A stretch of 64,000 nt of DNA from Rhodococcus marinonascens NBRC 14363 (GTDB lineage: Bacteria; Actinomycetota; Actinomycetes; Mycobacteriales; Mycobacteriaceae), in the NCBI RefSeq assembly GCF_001894885.1, contig NZ_BCXB01000007.1:1-64000 (forward strand). The letters run 5' to 3'. The position numbers were made by a program, and so were the translations under genes. Positions 11,684 through 24,138 of the stretch are shown here, piece by piece. Position 1 is the first letter of the stretch. Every line of letters begins with the position of its first letter. The notes below the pieces were generated by a model that was given only the letters and a program-made list of their open reading frames with translations, did no database searches and was not told the origin of the DNA.

Positions 11684-12336
11684 TGGGTGGACAGACTCTC
11701 CGCCGTCACTCCGAGCACGTCGGCGACGTCGCCGGTGGACACAGCGCCCTCACGCAGGATCCGAGGTGTCTCGCCAGTAAGATCCACGATCGTCGATGCC
11801 TGCGCCTGCTGCGCGGGTCCGCCGTCCAGATACACGCTCACCGATCCGCGTAGTTGTTCGCGAGCCTCGCCGACGGTGGTGGCGGGCGGTTGACCGGAGA
11901 CGTTGGCGCTCGACACTGCCAGCGGTCCGACTTCCCGCAGCAGTTCGAGTGCGACCGGATGCAGTGGCATGCGCAACATCACAGTGCCACGCGTGTCACC
12001 GAGATCCCAAGCGAGCGAAGGCGCTTGTTCCACAACGAGACTCAGGCCACCCGGCCAGAATGCCCGGATGAGATCGCGGGTCTGTGACCGCACGCTGTAG
12101 ACAAGACCGTCGACCGTCTTCCACGAGCCGACGAGCACTGGTACCGGCATCTCGCGTCCACGCCCCTTTGCTTGCAGCAGGGAGGCGACAGCCGCGCCGT
12201 CGAAGGCGTCGGCACCGATTCCGTACAACGTGTCCGTAGGGAGCACGACGAGTCGCCCGGCCTTTAACGCACTCTTGGCCGCACTCATTCCGGCGGAGCG
12301 GGTATCGGGACGGCCACAGTCGTAAACGGTACTCAC
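11680..12336 (-). CDS. tsaC: L-threonylcarbamoyladenylate synthase (YrdC/Sua5 family)
   Basis: Makes threonylcarbamoyl-AMP from Thr, bicarbonate and ATP for the universal t6A37 tRNA modification. The 218-residue YrdC-domain protein has the motifs AGRLVVLPTDTLYGIGADA, a basic binding segment (GRGREMPVPVLVG) and GPLAVSSANVSGQPPATT. It lacks the extra C-terminal domain of long Sua5 proteins. It overlaps prmC upstream and wecA downstream by 4 nt each, so the three genes are translationally coupled. Confidence 0.9.
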   Translation of the reverse strand: MSTVYDCGRPDTRSAGMSAAKSALKAGRLVVLPTDTLYGIGADAFDGAAVASLLQAKGRGREMPVPVLVGSWKTVDGLVYSVRSQTRDLIRAFWPGGLSLVVEQAPSLAWDLGDTRGTVMLRMPLHPVALELLREVGPLAVSSANVSGQPPATTVGEAREQLRGSVSVYLDGGPAQQAQASTIVDLTGETPRILREGAVSTGDVADVLGVTAESLSTQ

Positions 12337-13262
12337 CCGCTCATTCTTTCACCCTCGGAACCTATCCCTGCACGCCGCGCCTCGACATCCGTGGCAATAC
12401 GACGAGCAACCACGAAACGCGGCTTCCCGGCGAGGTCCGGATGCTGGGCGACATCACCGAACACGCGGCGGGACTCGAACAGTGCGGCCACCGCGGGCCC
12501 ATTGGTGTCATCGTGCTCGATTCCCACCGCTCCCCCGATCCGCAACCAGCGTGCGACGTTCGAGATCATCGGCTTGATCACCGACAGGCCGTCCGGTCCG
12601 GCGAACAATGCACTGTGTGGGTCGTGCTCGGCAACCTCGGGTTCTAGTTCGACACCCTCCGGAATGTACGGCGGGTTCGCGACGATCAGGTCGACGCCGC
12701 CCTCGAGTCCCGCCAGCAGTGTGCGATCGGTGACATCGCCCTGATACAACCGGATCGGCGTGTCACCTGCCTGTTCGCGGGCACCAGCGTTGCGCCGCGC
12801 CCAGGCGAGAGCATGCGGTTCGAGTTCGACGGCGTGCACGACAGCATCAGGGCGTGCGTTGGCGATCGCGAGCGCGAGCGCGCCGGACCCGGTGCAGAGA
12901 TCCAGGACGACGGGCGGACGCTGGTCGCAACCCCCGAGGAATGCGAGCGCCCACCCCAACAGCAATTCGGTCTCGGGCCGCGGCACGAACACTCCGGGAC
13001 CGACCTGCACATCGATGTCGCCCATCGCGGCTGTACCGAGGATGTACTGCAACGGAATCCGCTTGGCGCGCTGGTCCACCATCTTCTCGTATGCGTCGAT
13101 CACCGACTCGTCGACGAGAGGCACCAAGCCAAGTCGCGTGCGCTCCACACCCAGCAGGTGCGCAGCGAGCAGTTCGGCATCCGTACGAGCGCTGTGCACC
13201 CCGGCCTCATCGAGGTGCCGGGTTGCATCGATCAGGGCCAGACGAAGTGGAAGGCGACTCAC
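12333..13262 (-). CDS. prmC: Peptide chain release factor N5-glutamine methyltransferase PrmC
   Basis: Methylates the Gln of the GGQ motif of release factors using SAM; its substrate gene prfA lies just upstream. It has an N-terminal helical domain and a Rossmann methyltransferase domain with the SAM motif VLDLCTGSGALALAIA and the catalytic NPPY motif (LIVANPPYIPEG). The GTG start at 13262 (SRLPLRLALIDATRHL) gives 309 residues. An in-frame start 16 codons earlier (13310) is possible but adds an atypical Trp- and Cys-containing segment. It overlaps tsaC by 4 nt. Confidence 0.9.
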   Translation of the reverse strand: MSRLPLRLALIDATRHLDEAGVHSARTDAELLAAHLLGVERTRLGLVPLVDESVIDAYEKMVDQRAKRIPLQYILGTAAMGDIDVQVGPGVFVPRPETELLLGWALAFLGGCDQRPPVVLDLCTGSGALALAIANARPDAVVHAVELEPHALAWARRNAGAREQAGDTPIRLYQGDVTDRTLLAGLEGGVDLIVANPPYIPEGVELEPEVAEHDPHSALFAGPDGLSVIKPMISNVARWLRIGGAVGIEHDDTNGPAVAALFESRRVFGDVAQHPDLAGKPRFVVARRIATDVEARRAGIGSEGERMSG

Positions 13263-13373
13263 AGGTACAGCCTGCCATGCACACATCCACCGGACGTGTC
13301 GGTCCCCCATGCCCTGGAGCGAAACCGGCTAGGGAGTCGCCCCTCGCACGATTTCGAGTTCCAACGCGGACCT

Positions 13374-14453
13374 CTACTCGGCCGCCAGCCTCGCCTCACG
13401 GTCCGACTTTCCGAGCGCGTCGAGCAGTGCGTCCAATTCGCCGTCCAGGACAGCGTCGAGGTTGTGCGACTTGAACCCGATCCGGTGGTCGGTGATGCGG
13501 TTCTCCGGGAAGTTGTAGGTACGGATGCGCTCGGAACGGTCGACCGTCCGTACCTGACTCTGCCGCCCAGCCGAGGCCTCGGCGTCCGCCGCCTCTTCTG
13601 CCGCGGCTTGCAGTCGAGCGGCGAGCACCTGCATGGCCCGCGCCTTGTTCTGCAGTTGCGAGCGTTCGTTCTGGCAGGTCACTACGATGCCGGTGGGAAG
13701 ATGCGTGATCCGGACGGCGGAATCGGTGGTGTTGACACCCTGGCCGCCCTTGCCCGAGGACCGGTAGACATCGATGCGCAGATCCGTTTCATCGATCTGC
13801 ACCTCCGCGACCTCTTCCGGCTCCGGATAGATGAAGACGCCGGCGGCCGACGTATGGACCCGTCCTTGCGACTCTGTCACGGGTACCCGCTGCACGCGAT
13901 GGACACCGCCCTCGAACTTCAGGCGCGCCCAGACCCCGTCACCCACATCGTCCTTCGACTTGATCGAGAGCGTGGCGTCCTTGTACCCGCCGAGATCGGA
14001 GATGGTCGCATCGAGGATCTCGACGCGCCACCCGTGACGCTCGGCGTAGCGCACGTACATGCGGGCCAGATCCGAAGCGAACAGTGCAGATTCCTCACCG
14101 CCCTCACCCGACTTCACCTCGAGGACTACGTCGTCACCGTCGTGCGGGTCGCGAGGAGCGAGGAGGTCAGTGAGAGTCTTGTCCAATTCCTCGACCACCG
14201 CCTCGAGTTCCGGCACCTCGCCAGCGAAGCTGGAATCGACGGCGGCCAACTCACGCGCGGTATCAAGATCGCCCCGCGCCGACTCCAACTTGGCGATTGT
14301 CGCCATGACGGGCGCCAACTCGGCGAATCGCTTGCCTACCTTGCGTGCTGTAGACAAGTCATCGTGCAGAGATGGGTCGGCCAACTGCTGCTCCAGGCCC
14401 GCATATTCGGCCAAAATGTCGTCGATGGCCGAAGGCTGGGTGGTCCCTGCCAT
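13374..14453 (-). CDS. prfA: Peptide chain release factor 1
   Basis: Recognises UAA and UAG and triggers peptide release. The 359-residue protein has the catalytic GGQ motif at residues 236-238 ([14 protein letters not shown]), the RF1-type domain containing [14 protein letters not shown], and the C-terminal tract [18 protein letters not shown]. The ATG at 14453 is chosen because the upstream in-frame extension runs through the terminator hairpin of rpmE. It must have its own promoter in the 14454-14490 region or depend on read-through. Confidence 0.96.
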   Translation of the reverse strand: MAGTTQPSAIDDILAEYAGLEQQLADPSLHDDLSTARKVGKRFAELAPVMATIAKLESARGDLDTARELAAVDSSFAGEVPELEAVVEELDKTLTDLLAPRDPHDGDDVVLEVKSGEGGEESALFASDLARMYVRYAERHGWRVEILDATISDLGGYKDATLSIKSKDDVGDGVWARLKFEGGVHRVQRVPVTESQGRVHTSAAGVFIYPEPEEVAEVQIDETDLRIDVYRSSGKGGQGVNTTDSAVRITHLPTGIVVTCQNERSQLQNKARAMQVLAARLQAAAEEAADAEASAGRQSQVRTVDRSERIRTYNFPENRITDHRIGFKSHNLDAVLDGELDALLDALGKSDREARLAAE

Positions 14454-14490
14454 TGTTCGCTCCGCTCTGCGTTCTCTCGGGAATGGGCAC

Positions 14491-14537
14491 AAAAAAGCCG
14501 ACGCCCGGCCTGCAATTATTGCAGTCCGGGCGTCGGC
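14491..14537 (-). terminator. Rho-independent terminator after rpmE
   Basis: GCCGACGCCCGG (14497-14508) pairs perfectly with CCGGGCGTCGGC (14526-14537). Inside it, after one mismatch, CTGCAA/TTGCAG forms six more pairs around a 3-nt loop. On the minus strand the stem is followed directly by six Ts (14496-14491). It lies 8 nt beyond the rpmE stop. It is the clearest intrinsic terminator in the window and separates the rpmE transcript from prfA. Confidence 0.95.
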
Positions 14538-14544
14538 AGAACAG

Positions 14545-14787
14545 CTAGGACTCTTCAGATTCCTTGGCTGCGCCCTTGCCGGCACGCTTGCCATAGCGCG
14601 CCTCGAAGCGAGCGACGCGTCCACCGGTGTCCAGAATCTTCTGCTTGCCGGTGTAGAACGGGTGGCACTGCGAGCAGACCTCGACGTTGATGCGTCCGGT
14701 CTCCTTGGTGCTGTTGGTCTCGAAAGTGTTTCCGCAACCGCAGACCACGGTGGTGGCCACGTAGTTGGGGTGAATACCTGACTTCAT
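14545..14787 (-). CDS. rpmE: 50S ribosomal protein L31 (zinc-binding type)
   Basis: Large-subunit ribosomal protein L31, 80 residues. It contains four Cys in two pairs (VVCGCGNTF and VCSQCHPF), so it is the zinc-ribbon, C-plus form. The signature HPFYTGKQK is intact. The ATG at 14787 (MKSGIHPNY) matches the family N terminus. It is followed by a strong intrinsic terminator and preceded by a 248-nt region containing a direct repeat and the hairpin behind rho. Confidence 0.97.
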   Translation of the reverse strand: MKSGIHPNYVATTVVCGCGNTFETNSTKETGRINVEVCSQCHPFYTGKQKILDTGGRVARFEARYGKRAGKGAAKESEES

Positions 14788-14956
14788 GGTGTCCCTTTCA
14801 ATGGCCGCCGGGTCGCCTTCGCCGTTCGAAGACGTGAACCGGAACCGGACTCGACCGCTCAGTATGCCAGATTGCGGGCTCGTGACCCCCACTGGCATAC
14901 GCGCTTGCAGTCTGATCAACGCGGGCTGCTCGTGCTTTGTTCCATTGCCATTCCTC

Positions 14957-14995
14957 CTGGGGAAACAGCTGCATTCTGCCTGGGGAAACAGCTGG
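14957..14995 (-). repeat. 16-bp direct repeat upstream of rpmE
   Basis: CCTGGGGAAACAGCTG occurs at 14957-14972 and 14980-14995, start points 23 bp apart (about two helical turns). It lies between rho and rpmE, about 170-210 bp upstream of the rpmE start. The second copy overlaps the left arm of the rho-terminator hairpin. It could be a tandem regulator-binding site or a local duplication. Confidence 0.7.
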
Positions 14996-15025
14996 GCCCG
15001 GCGACAATGCCGCCGGGCCCAGCTG
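14991..15025 (-). terminator. GC-rich hairpin downstream of rho
   Basis: A perfect 14-bp stem, AGCTGGGCCCGGCG (14991-15004) with CGCCGGGCCCAGCT (15012-15025), around a 7-nt loop begins 11 nt after the rho stop codon. The minus strand continues GTTTCCCC rather than with a T-run, so termination would be weak or factor-assisted. Confidence 0.6.
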
Positions 15026-15035
15026 TGGTCGATGA

Positions 15036-17141
15036 TCAGTCTTCGATCGCACCCGGAGTAGTCTTCGATACCTGCATGAGGAATTCGATGTTGCTCTTAC
15101 TCTTCTTGAGGCGGTCGATCAGCAGATCGATGGCCTGGTGCGAATCCAGACCCGAGAGCACACGCCGGAGCTTGTGCAGTACCGCAGCCTCATCTGGGCT
15201 GAGCAGCAACTCGTCCTTGCGTGTACCCGAGGGATTCACGTCCACGGCCGGGAATACGCGGCGTTCAGCGATCTTGCGGTCGAGCTTGAGTTCGGCGTTG
15301 CCTGTGCCCTTGAACTCCTCGAAGATCACGGTATCGCCGGTCGACCCGGTCTCGACCATCGCTGTCGCGATGATCGTGAGCGAACCACCGTTCTCGATGT
15401 TGCGCGCGGCGCCGAGGAACCGCTTCGGGGGGTAGAGCGCGGTCGAGTCGACACCACCGGAGAGGATCCGCCCCGAGGCCGGCGAGGAGTTGTTGTACGC
15501 GCGGCCGAGACGTGTGATCGAGTCGAGGAGGACTACGACGTCCCTGCCCGCTTCAACCAGACGCTTCGCACGCTCGATCGCCAACTCCGCGACCGAGGTG
15601 TGGTCTCCCGGCGGACGGTCGAAGGTCGAGGAAATGACCTCACCCTTCACCGAACGCTGCATGTCGGTGACCTCTTCGGGTCGCTCGTCGACAAGTACGA
15701 CCATGAGGTAGCACTCGGGGTTGTTGGTCGCGATGGCGTTGGCGATGGCCTGGAGCACGCTGGTCTTACCGGCCTTCGGCGGGCTCACGATCAGTGCGCG
15801 CTGCCCCTTGCCGATCGGCATGACCAAGTCGATGACGCGGGTCGTCAGGATGTTCGGCGTGGTCTCGAGACGCAACCGCTGGTTCGGATACAGCGGTGTG
15901 AGTTTGCCGAACTCGGGGCGCTTCTTGGCCGTTTCCACGTCGCCACCGTTGACGGTGTCGATCCGGACGAGGGGGTTGAACTTCTGCCGCTGGCTGCCCT
16001 GCTCGCCCTCACGCCCGATGCGGACGGCACCGGTGATCGCATCGCCGCGACGAAGGCCGTTCTTGCGAATCAGGTTCATCGACACGTAGACGTCGCTGGG
16101 TCCGGCCAGGTAACCCGAGGTGCGCACGAAGGCGTAGTTGTCGAGGACATCGAGGATGCCGGCGACAGGCTGCAGGACGTCGTCCTCACGGATCTCTGTC
16201 TCACGAGCGTCACCGCCAGCTTCTCCGCGGTCACGTCCACGCCGACGTTCACGGAAACGGCGTCCACGGCGGCCGCGGCCACCTTCCTCGTCGTCGCCTG
16301 CGCGATTGTCGTTGTTTCGCGGGCCGGCGCTTCCCTGGCCACGCTCACTGCGGTTGTCGCCACGCTGGTTGTCGCCACGCTCACTGCGGTTGTCGCCACG
16401 CTCACGCCGGTTGCGGTCGCCGCGTTGCTCGCCGGAGCTGTCCTGCTTACCGGAATTCTCGGCAGAATCCTGACGATCGTCGGCCTGCTTACGTTCGGCG
16501 TGTGGGGCGTCGGAAACGTTCTGCGAGGCAGTGTCCTGGGCGTTGCCGCCCTGCTCACCTTGCTCTGGTGCACCCGAGCGACGTGCAGACCCGCGGCGCT
16601 GACGCCCGCGGCGGCCGCCCTCTGCGGTTTCGGTGGCTGGAGTTTCGGTGGCTGGAGCTTCGGTGGCTGGAGCTTCGGTGGCTGCGGTGTCGGCCACTGT
16701 GGAGTCGGCCGCCTCCTGCGACGCGACCCCCTCGGTGGGCACAGCATCCGGAGTCACCGCATCCGGAGTCACCGCCAGCTCGGTCTGCGTGGACTGTTCA
16801 CGCTTCGCGCGCGTCGCCCGAACGCGGGAACTGGGCGCGGGCGCGGCAGCCGCCGGGGCAACTGAGCCGCCCTGGCGCTCCTTGATCGCGGCGATCAAGT
16901 CGCCCTTGCGCATCCCCGAGATGCCCTTGATGCCCAGGTCGCCCGCAAGAGAGCGGAGTTCGGTCAGCACCATCCCGGACAGGCCCGCGCCTCGGCGTGT
17001 CTCGGCGCGCATTGCGGATGCCGCGACTGCACCGGATTCGGGTGCGGTCGATGATGCTTGTGAAGTGTCGCCTGCCTGTGCGCCAACGGTATCCACCGAG
17101 GAGGCGTGCACAGGAGCGGCGATGAGGTCCGTATCGGTCAC
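15036..17141 (-). CDS. rho: Transcription termination factor Rho
   Basis: Hexameric RNA helicase that ends transcription. The 701-residue protein has the N-terminal helical domain ([28 protein letters not shown], about residues 58-90). A large low-complexity insertion rich in Arg, Gly, Asp, Asn and Gln follows (about 185-320, with repeated [11 protein letters not shown] units). After it come the primary RNA-binding fold ([18 protein letters not shown]) and the ATPase domain, with Walker [11 protein letters not shown] near residue 450, [11 protein letters not shown] and the Q-loop/R-loop segments. The insertion is typical of actinobacterial Rho and absent from E. coli. A 325-nt leader precedes it. 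Confidence 0.97.
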   Translation of the reverse strand: MTDTDLIAAPVHASSVDTVGAQAGDTSQASSTAPESGAVAASAMRAETRRGAGLSGMVLTELRSLAGDLGIKGISGMRKGDLIAAIKERQGGSVAPAAAAPAPSSRVRATRAKREQSTQTELAVTPDAVTPDAVPTEGVASQEAADSTVADTAATEAPATEAPATETPATETAEGGRRGRQRRGSARRSGAPEQGEQGGNAQDTASQNVSDAPHAERKQADDRQDSAENSGKQDSSGEQRGDRNRRERGDNRSERGDNQRGDNRSERGQGSAGPRNNDNRAGDDEEGGRGRRGRRFRERRRGRDRGEAGGDARETEIREDDVLQPVAGILDVLDNYAFVRTSGYLAGPSDVYVSMNLIRKNGLRRGDAITGAVRIGREGEQGSQRQKFNPLVRIDTVNGGDVETAKKRPEFGKLTPLYPNQRLRLETTPNILTTRVIDLVMPIGKGQRALIVSPPKAGKTSVLQAIANAIATNNPECYLMVVLVDERPEEVTDMQRSVKGEVISSTFDRPPGDHTSVAELAIERAKRLVEAGRDVVVLLDSITRLGRAYNNSSPASGRILSGGVDSTALYPPKRFLGAARNIENGGSLTIIATAMVETGSTGDTVIFEEFKGTGNAELKLDRKIAERRVFPAVDVNPSGTRKDELLLSPDEAAVLHKLRRVLSGLDSHQAIDLLIDRLKKSKSNIEFLMQVSKTTPGAIED

Positions 17142-17466
17142 GGAGGTCCTTTCCTTCCCTCACTCGCGCTGCGCAGAGTCGAGGGTTCGTCCCGCAATTC
17201 GGGTCATGTACCGAATTCGGATGTGCCGTACGTAGTTGCATGCGAAGAACTGCCGGCTTGCCCGCCATCACACCACCTTGGAACAGGCGTGTGCTCACAA
17301 TCTCTACACAACTGATAGTGCGGAAGATCATGCCAGGACTCATCGACCCCGATTCACCTGGAGTATTGCCCTGGTAGAGCACCGGCGTCTGATGCGCACG
17401 ATTTACGGACAATGCCCAGAATAGCTGTCAACGACCGTAGGAGCAAGCAGGCGCCCCGGCGGCGTG
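17142..17466. other. rho leader / thrB to rho gap
   Basis: 325 nt without a credible gene on either strand. It should hold the rho promoter and leader, since rho is commonly autoregulated. I see no clear -35/-10 pair and no strong terminator behind thrB. Confidence 0.45.
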
Positions 17467-19537
<2,071 letters not shown>

Positions 19538-19541
<4 letters not shown>

Positions 19542-20851
19542 TGTTCGGTGCCTTCCAGTCGCAGAACGCTGGTCACAGCGGTGACAAATTCCTTTTTTCT
19601 CAGTGCCGCAACGGTTTCCGACAAAGCGGAATCCCTCGCGAGATGGGTCACGACGGCGAGACGGGCACAGTCGCCGGCGCCCTCCTGCCGAACGGTGGAG
19701 ATGCTCACGCCGTGCTGAGAGAATTCGGCAGCCACTGCCGACAGCACGCCCGCCTTGTCCGTCACCTGCATGTTGACGTAGTAGCGCGTGGGGATGTCGC
19801 CGATCGGCGCGATCTTCAGCTTGGCGTACTTGGATTCGCGGGGTCCGCGACCGCCGTTCACTTTGTTGCGTGCGGCCATCACCAGATCGCCCATAACAGC
19901 CGACGCGGTAGGGGCACCGCCCGCACCCTGGCCGTAGAACATCAGACGCCCCGCGTTCTCGGCCTCGACGACAACGGCGTTGAATGCGCCGTTCACCGAC
20001 GCCAACGGATGACCCAATGGCACAAGAGCCGGGTAGACCCGGGCGGAAATCCGCTCCTCACCTTCGGGGGTGGTGATCCGCTCGCAGATGGAGAGCAACT
20101 TGATCGTGCAACCGAGTGCGCGAGCCGACGTCAGATCTTCCGCGGTGATCTGGGCGATCCCTTCGCGGTATACGTCCGCGGCGGTCACCCGGGTATGGAA
20201 GGCGATGGATGCGAGGATGGCCGCCTTGGCCGCGGCGTCGTAGCCCTCCACGTCGGCAGTCGGATCGGCCTCGGCGTACCCCAGGCGTCCAGCCTCGGCC
20301 AGGGTCGCGGCATAGTCTGCGCCGGTCTCGTCCATCGCTGACAGGATGAAGTTTGTGGTCCCGTTCACGATTCCGGCGACCTGGTTCACCCGGTCACCGG
20401 CGAGGGACTGGATGAGCGGGCGAATGACCGGAATCGCGCCGGCCACGGCAGCCTCGAAGTACAGATCGACACTGTGCATTTCCGCAGCCTCCGCCAGTTC
20501 TCCGGTGTGCTCGGAGAGCAGGGCTTTGTTCGCGGTGACGACGGACTTGCCAGAGTTCAGTGCGGAGAGGATCAGCTTGCGCGCCAGATCCGTGCCGCCA
20601 ATTACCTCTACGACGATGTCGACGTCGTCGCGGGCCACAAGGGTCGCCGCGTCGGTGGTCTGCAGTTCCTCGGAAACTCCGCGGTCTCTACCCGGGCGGC
20701 GAACAGCCACACCGCGCAGTTCCAGCGGGGCGCCGACGCGAGCCTCGAGGTCCTTGCTGTGCTCCTGCAGGATGCGCACCACCTCGCTCCCGACGTTGCC
20801 GAGGCCCAGCACGGCCACACCGATAGCGCGATGCGCCGATTCACTCGTCAC
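19538..20851 (-). CDS. hom: Homoserine dehydrogenase
   Basis: Reduces aspartate semialdehyde to homoserine. The 437-residue protein has an N-terminal NAD(P) Rossmann motif ([18 protein letters not shown]), the catalytic region [24 protein letters not shown], and a C-terminal ACT domain (about residues 350-430, [21 protein letters not shown]). The ACT domain is the expected site of threonine feedback inhibition. It overlaps lysA and thrC by 4 nt each. Confidence 0.97.
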
Positions 20852-22269
20852 TCCTGTACCTCCAGGCTCAGCAGGTCTTCCACGGTTTCCCTCCGAAGGA
20901 TCACGCGCGAGTGTCCGTCGCGTACTGCCACCACAGCCGGACGGGTGAGCAGGTTGTATCTACTCGACATCGAATAGCAGTATGCACCGGTGGCCGCAAC
21001 AGCAATCACATCACCTGCGCCAACATCCTCGGGCATCCAGGTGTCGCGGATCACGACATCTCCCGACTCGCAGTGCTTACCCACGACGCGAGACACCACC
21101 GGACCGGCGTTGCTGACCCGCGACACGAGCTTCGCCTCGTACTCTGCCTGGTACAGCGCGGTCCGGATATTGTCACTCATTCCGCCGTCGACGCTGACGT
21201 ACCGACGGGTCAGGGAACTACCGACGAGGACGTCCTTGATCGTACCGACCTCGTACAGCGTCACCGTTCCGGGTCCGGCGATCGCACGCCCGGGTTCGAC
21301 GGCCAGCGTCGGCTCCGGCAGACCCGCCAGCGCCGACTCGTTGCGAACGATGTCACCGAGTTTGGCGGCGAGTTGATCGACCGGGGGCGGGTCGTCTGTG
21401 GGGACGTAGGAGATTCCCATGCCGCCGCCGAGGTCGATGATCGAAATCTGGGCCGTCTTCTCCACACCGAACCCCTCGACGACGTCCCGAAGGAGTCCGA
21501 TCACGCGGTGTGCGGCCACCTCGAAACCGTCCACGTCGAAGATCTGCGAGCCGATATGACTGTGGAGGCCCACCAGTCTCAGATTGCCGGCGGAAAATAC
21601 CCGTCGAACCGCATCGATCGCCTTACCGTCCGCGAGCGAGAACCCGAATTTCTGATCCTCGTGGGCCGTGGAGATGAACTCGTGGGTGTGCGCCTCGACA
21701 CCGACAGTCACGCGGATCAGGACGTCTTGGACCACACCGGCTTCAGCGGCCACCTTGTCGAGGCGGCCGATCTCCATCATGGAGTCCAGCACGATGTGCC
21801 CGACACCGGCCGACACCGCAGCACTCAGTTCGGCAACCGATTTATTGTTGCCGTGCATGGCAATTCGCTCAGCTGGAAATCCCGCATACAAGGCGACCGC
21901 CAGTTCGCCGCCAGAAGCGACGTCCAACGACAGACCTTCGTCGGCAACCCAGCGGGCGATCTCGCCGCACAGAAAGGCCTTGGACGCATAGTGCACCCTG
22001 GCTGTCGGCCCGAACGCACGGGCCATGTCACGGCAACGTGACCGGAAATCGTCCTCGTCAACCACGAACAGTGGGGTGCCGTACTTCTCGACCAGGTCGG
22101 TGGCCGGGACGCCGGCCAGATGAACGACACCGTCCGCGGCACGATATGCGTTCCGTGGCCACACCTCAGGAGACAGCGCGGCGAAGGCCGCCGAATCGAC
22201 GGGACGCTCGGGTAGTCCGGGCGCGTGCAGGTATTCGGCGTGCTTGGGACCTGCGGGGTGCGCGTTCAC
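20848..22269 (-). CDS. lysA: Diaminopimelate decarboxylase
   Basis: PLP enzyme, last step of lysine synthesis from meso-diaminopimelate. The 473-residue protein has the PLP lysine in [13 protein letters not shown], the motifs [11 protein letters not shown] and [10 protein letters not shown], and the second-active-site motif GKHCESGDV. The GTG at 22269 overlaps the argS stop by 4 nt (GTGA), which decides the start over an in-frame codon 23 codons upstream. The order argS-lysA-hom is conserved in actinobacteria. Confidence 0.96.
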   Translation of the reverse strand: MNAHPAGPKHAEYLHAPGLPERPVDSAAFAALSPEVWPRNAYRAADGVVHLAGVPATDLVEKYGTPLFVVDEDDFRSRCRDMARAFGPTARVHYASKAFLCGEIARWVADEGLSLDVASGGELAVALYAGFPAERIAMHGNNKSVAELSAAVSAGVGHIVLDSMMEIGRLDKVAAEAGVVQDVLIRVTVGVEAHTHEFISTAHEDQKFGFSLADGKAIDAVRRVFSAGNLRLVGLHSHIGSQIFDVDGFEVAAHRVIGLLRDVVEGFGVEKTAQISIIDLGGGMGISYVPTDDPPPVDQLAAKLGDIVRNESALAGLPEPTLAVEPGRAIAGPGTVTLYEVGTIKDVLVGSSLTRRYVSVDGGMSDNIRTALYQAEYEAKLVSRVSNAGPVVSRVVGKHCESGDVVIRDTWMPEDVGAGDVIAVAATGAYCYSMSSRYNLLTRPAVVAVRDGHSRVILRRETVEDLLSLEVQE

Positions 22270-23921
22270 ATCTGCTCCGGTGCGCTGACACCGAGCAGTG
22301 CGAGACCGTTGGCCAGAACCTGACGGGACGCCACACACAGCGCCAGTCGCGCAGTGTGGATCGGCGCAGGGTCTTCGTCGCCCTGCGGCAGGATGCGCCG
22401 GCCCGCACCGTAGAAGCGGTGGTAGGCCCCCGCGAGCTCCTCGAGATATCTTGCAATACGATGCGGTTCACGGAGATTCGCCGCACTGGATACGACGCGG
22501 GGGTATTCACCGAGCGTACGGATAAGGTCGCCCTCCTGCTCTGCGACCAGAAGCGACAGGTCCGGATTCTCTGCGGAGATCCCGAGATCGCCTGCGTTGC
22601 GGGCGATCGACGCGAGGCGCGCGTGCGCGTACTGCACGTAGTAGACCGGGTTTTCGTTACCCGTGCTCGTCCACAGTTCGAGGTCGATGTCGATGCTCGA
22701 ATCCACCGACGACCGGATCAGCGCATAGCGCGAGGCGTCGACACCGATGGCTTCGACGAGATCGTCGAGAGTGATGACGGTGCCAGCACGCTTGCTCATT
22801 TTCACAGCCACGCCGTCGCGGACCAGGTTCACCATCTGCCCGATCAAGACCTCCACAGTGTCTGGGTCGTCACCGAAGGCCGCGGCCGCAGCCTTGAGTC
22901 GGCCGATGTAGCCGTGGTGGTCCGCGCCGAGCATGTAGATGCACAGGTTGAATCCCCGGGAGCGCTTGTCCTGGAAGTAGGCGATGTCACCGGCGATGTA
23001 CGCGGCGCTGCCGTCACTCTTGATGACGACGCGGTCCTTGTCGTCGCCGAAGTCGGTGCTCTGGAGCCACCAGGCGCCGTCTTCCTGAAAGAGGTTGCCG
23101 GAGGATTTCAGCGTCTCGACGGCCTTCTCCACCGCGCCGGACTCGAACAGCGAGTTCTCGTGGAAGTAGACATCGAAGTCGACACCGAACTCGTGCAGGG
23201 CGCGCTTGATGTGCGCGAACATCAGATCGACGCCGACGGATCGGAAGACTTCCTGCTGCTCGACGACGGGAAGTTCCAGCACGTCGGGGCGGCGACGCCG
23301 CACCTGGGAGGCGATGTCTGCGATGTACGCACCCGCATATCCATCCTTGGGGGCGGGTTCACCCTTGGCCGCAGCAATCAGAGAGTGGGAGAACCGGTCG
23401 ATCTGCGCGCCATGGTCGTTGAAGTAGTACTCGCGGGTCACCGCCGCACCCTGGGTGGTGAGGATCCGGCCGAGTGCGTCGCCGACGGCCGCCCAACGCG
23501 TTCCACCGAGGTGGATGGGGCCGGTGGGATTGGCGGAGACGAATTCGAGGTTGATCTTCTTCCCCGCAAGCGTGCCGCCCCCACCGAACTCTGCACCCTC
23601 CGCGAGGATCTTGGCGACGATCGCGCCCTGCGCGTCAGCGGCCAGTCGGATATTGAGGAAGCCCGGGCCTGCGATATCGGCGCTGTCGATACCCTCGGCG
23701 GCACTCAGAGCCTCGGCGAGCCAGGTCGCCAACTCGCGAGGATTTGTACCGACCTTCTTGGCAACCTGCATCGCGACGTTGGTGGCGTAGTCACCGTGCT
23801 CCGGGTTGCGCGGACGCTCGACCGTGAGAGTTTCGGGAAGTACGGACACGTCGAGTCCGCGGGCGGCGAGCACTGCCGCGGCGGTTCCGCGGAGCAGTTC
23901 GGCAAGGTCGGCTGGAGTCAC
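22266..23921 (-). CDS. argS: Arginyl-tRNA synthetase
   Basis: Class I synthetase charging tRNA-Arg, 551 residues. It has the N-terminal Arg-tRNA-synthetase domain, the HIGH-like motif PIHLGGTRW, the KMSK-type motif [10 protein letters not shown] and the C-terminal anticodon-binding DALR domain. It heads the long minus-strand block. The start is a GTG (23921) with no ribosome-binding site, and a TAGGAT hexamer ends 8 nt upstream of it, so a leaderless transcript is plausible. Confidence 0.95.
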   Translation of the reverse strand: MTPADLAELLRGTAAAVLAARGLDVSVLPETLTVERPRNPEHGDYATNVAMQVAKKVGTNPRELATWLAEALSAAEGIDSADIAGPGFLNIRLAADAQGAIVAKILAEGAEFGGGGTLAGKKINLEFVSANPTGPIHLGGTRWAAVGDALGRILTTQGAAVTREYYFNDHGAQIDRFSHSLIAAAKGEPAPKDGYAGAYIADIASQVRRRRPDVLELPVVEQQEVFRSVGVDLMFAHIKRALHEFGVDFDVYFHENSLFESGAVEKAVETLKSSGNLFQEDGAWWLQSTDFGDDKDRVVIKSDGSAAYIAGDIAYFQDKRSRGFNLCIYMLGADHHGYIGRLKAAAAAFGDDPDTVEVLIGQMVNLVRDGVAVKMSKRAGTVITLDDLVEAIGVDASRYALIRSSVDSSIDIDLELWTSTGNENPVYYVQYAHARLASIARNAGDLGISAENPDLSLLVAEQEGDLIRTLGEYPRVVSSAANLREPHRIARYLEELAGAYHRFYGAGRRILPQGDEDPAPIHTARLALCVASRQVLANGLALLGVSAPEQM

Positions 23922-24138
23922 AGGTATCTATCCTATGGCCATCACGTCTCAAACGGTGATTCGCCTTCCCACGACTCACGCCGTGGACCGGGTGGCCGCC
24001 CGCAAGCGTGTCCGGCGCCACTCTTCCTGGCCGCTCTCAGAATCGGAAAGTATAGTGGCACCGCCACGAGACTCGGTCCTCGGCTTCCGGCTATCGGGAG
24101 AAGAGCGCCCGCAACCCACCACCGAAAGATCACAATCC

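Noticed and set aside
15138-16865. 575-codon plus-strand frame with hydrophobic runs opposite rho
   Set aside because: The hydrophobic and repeat-rich translation is the mirror of the Arg/Gly/Asp-rich rho insertion; no start signals and no family features.
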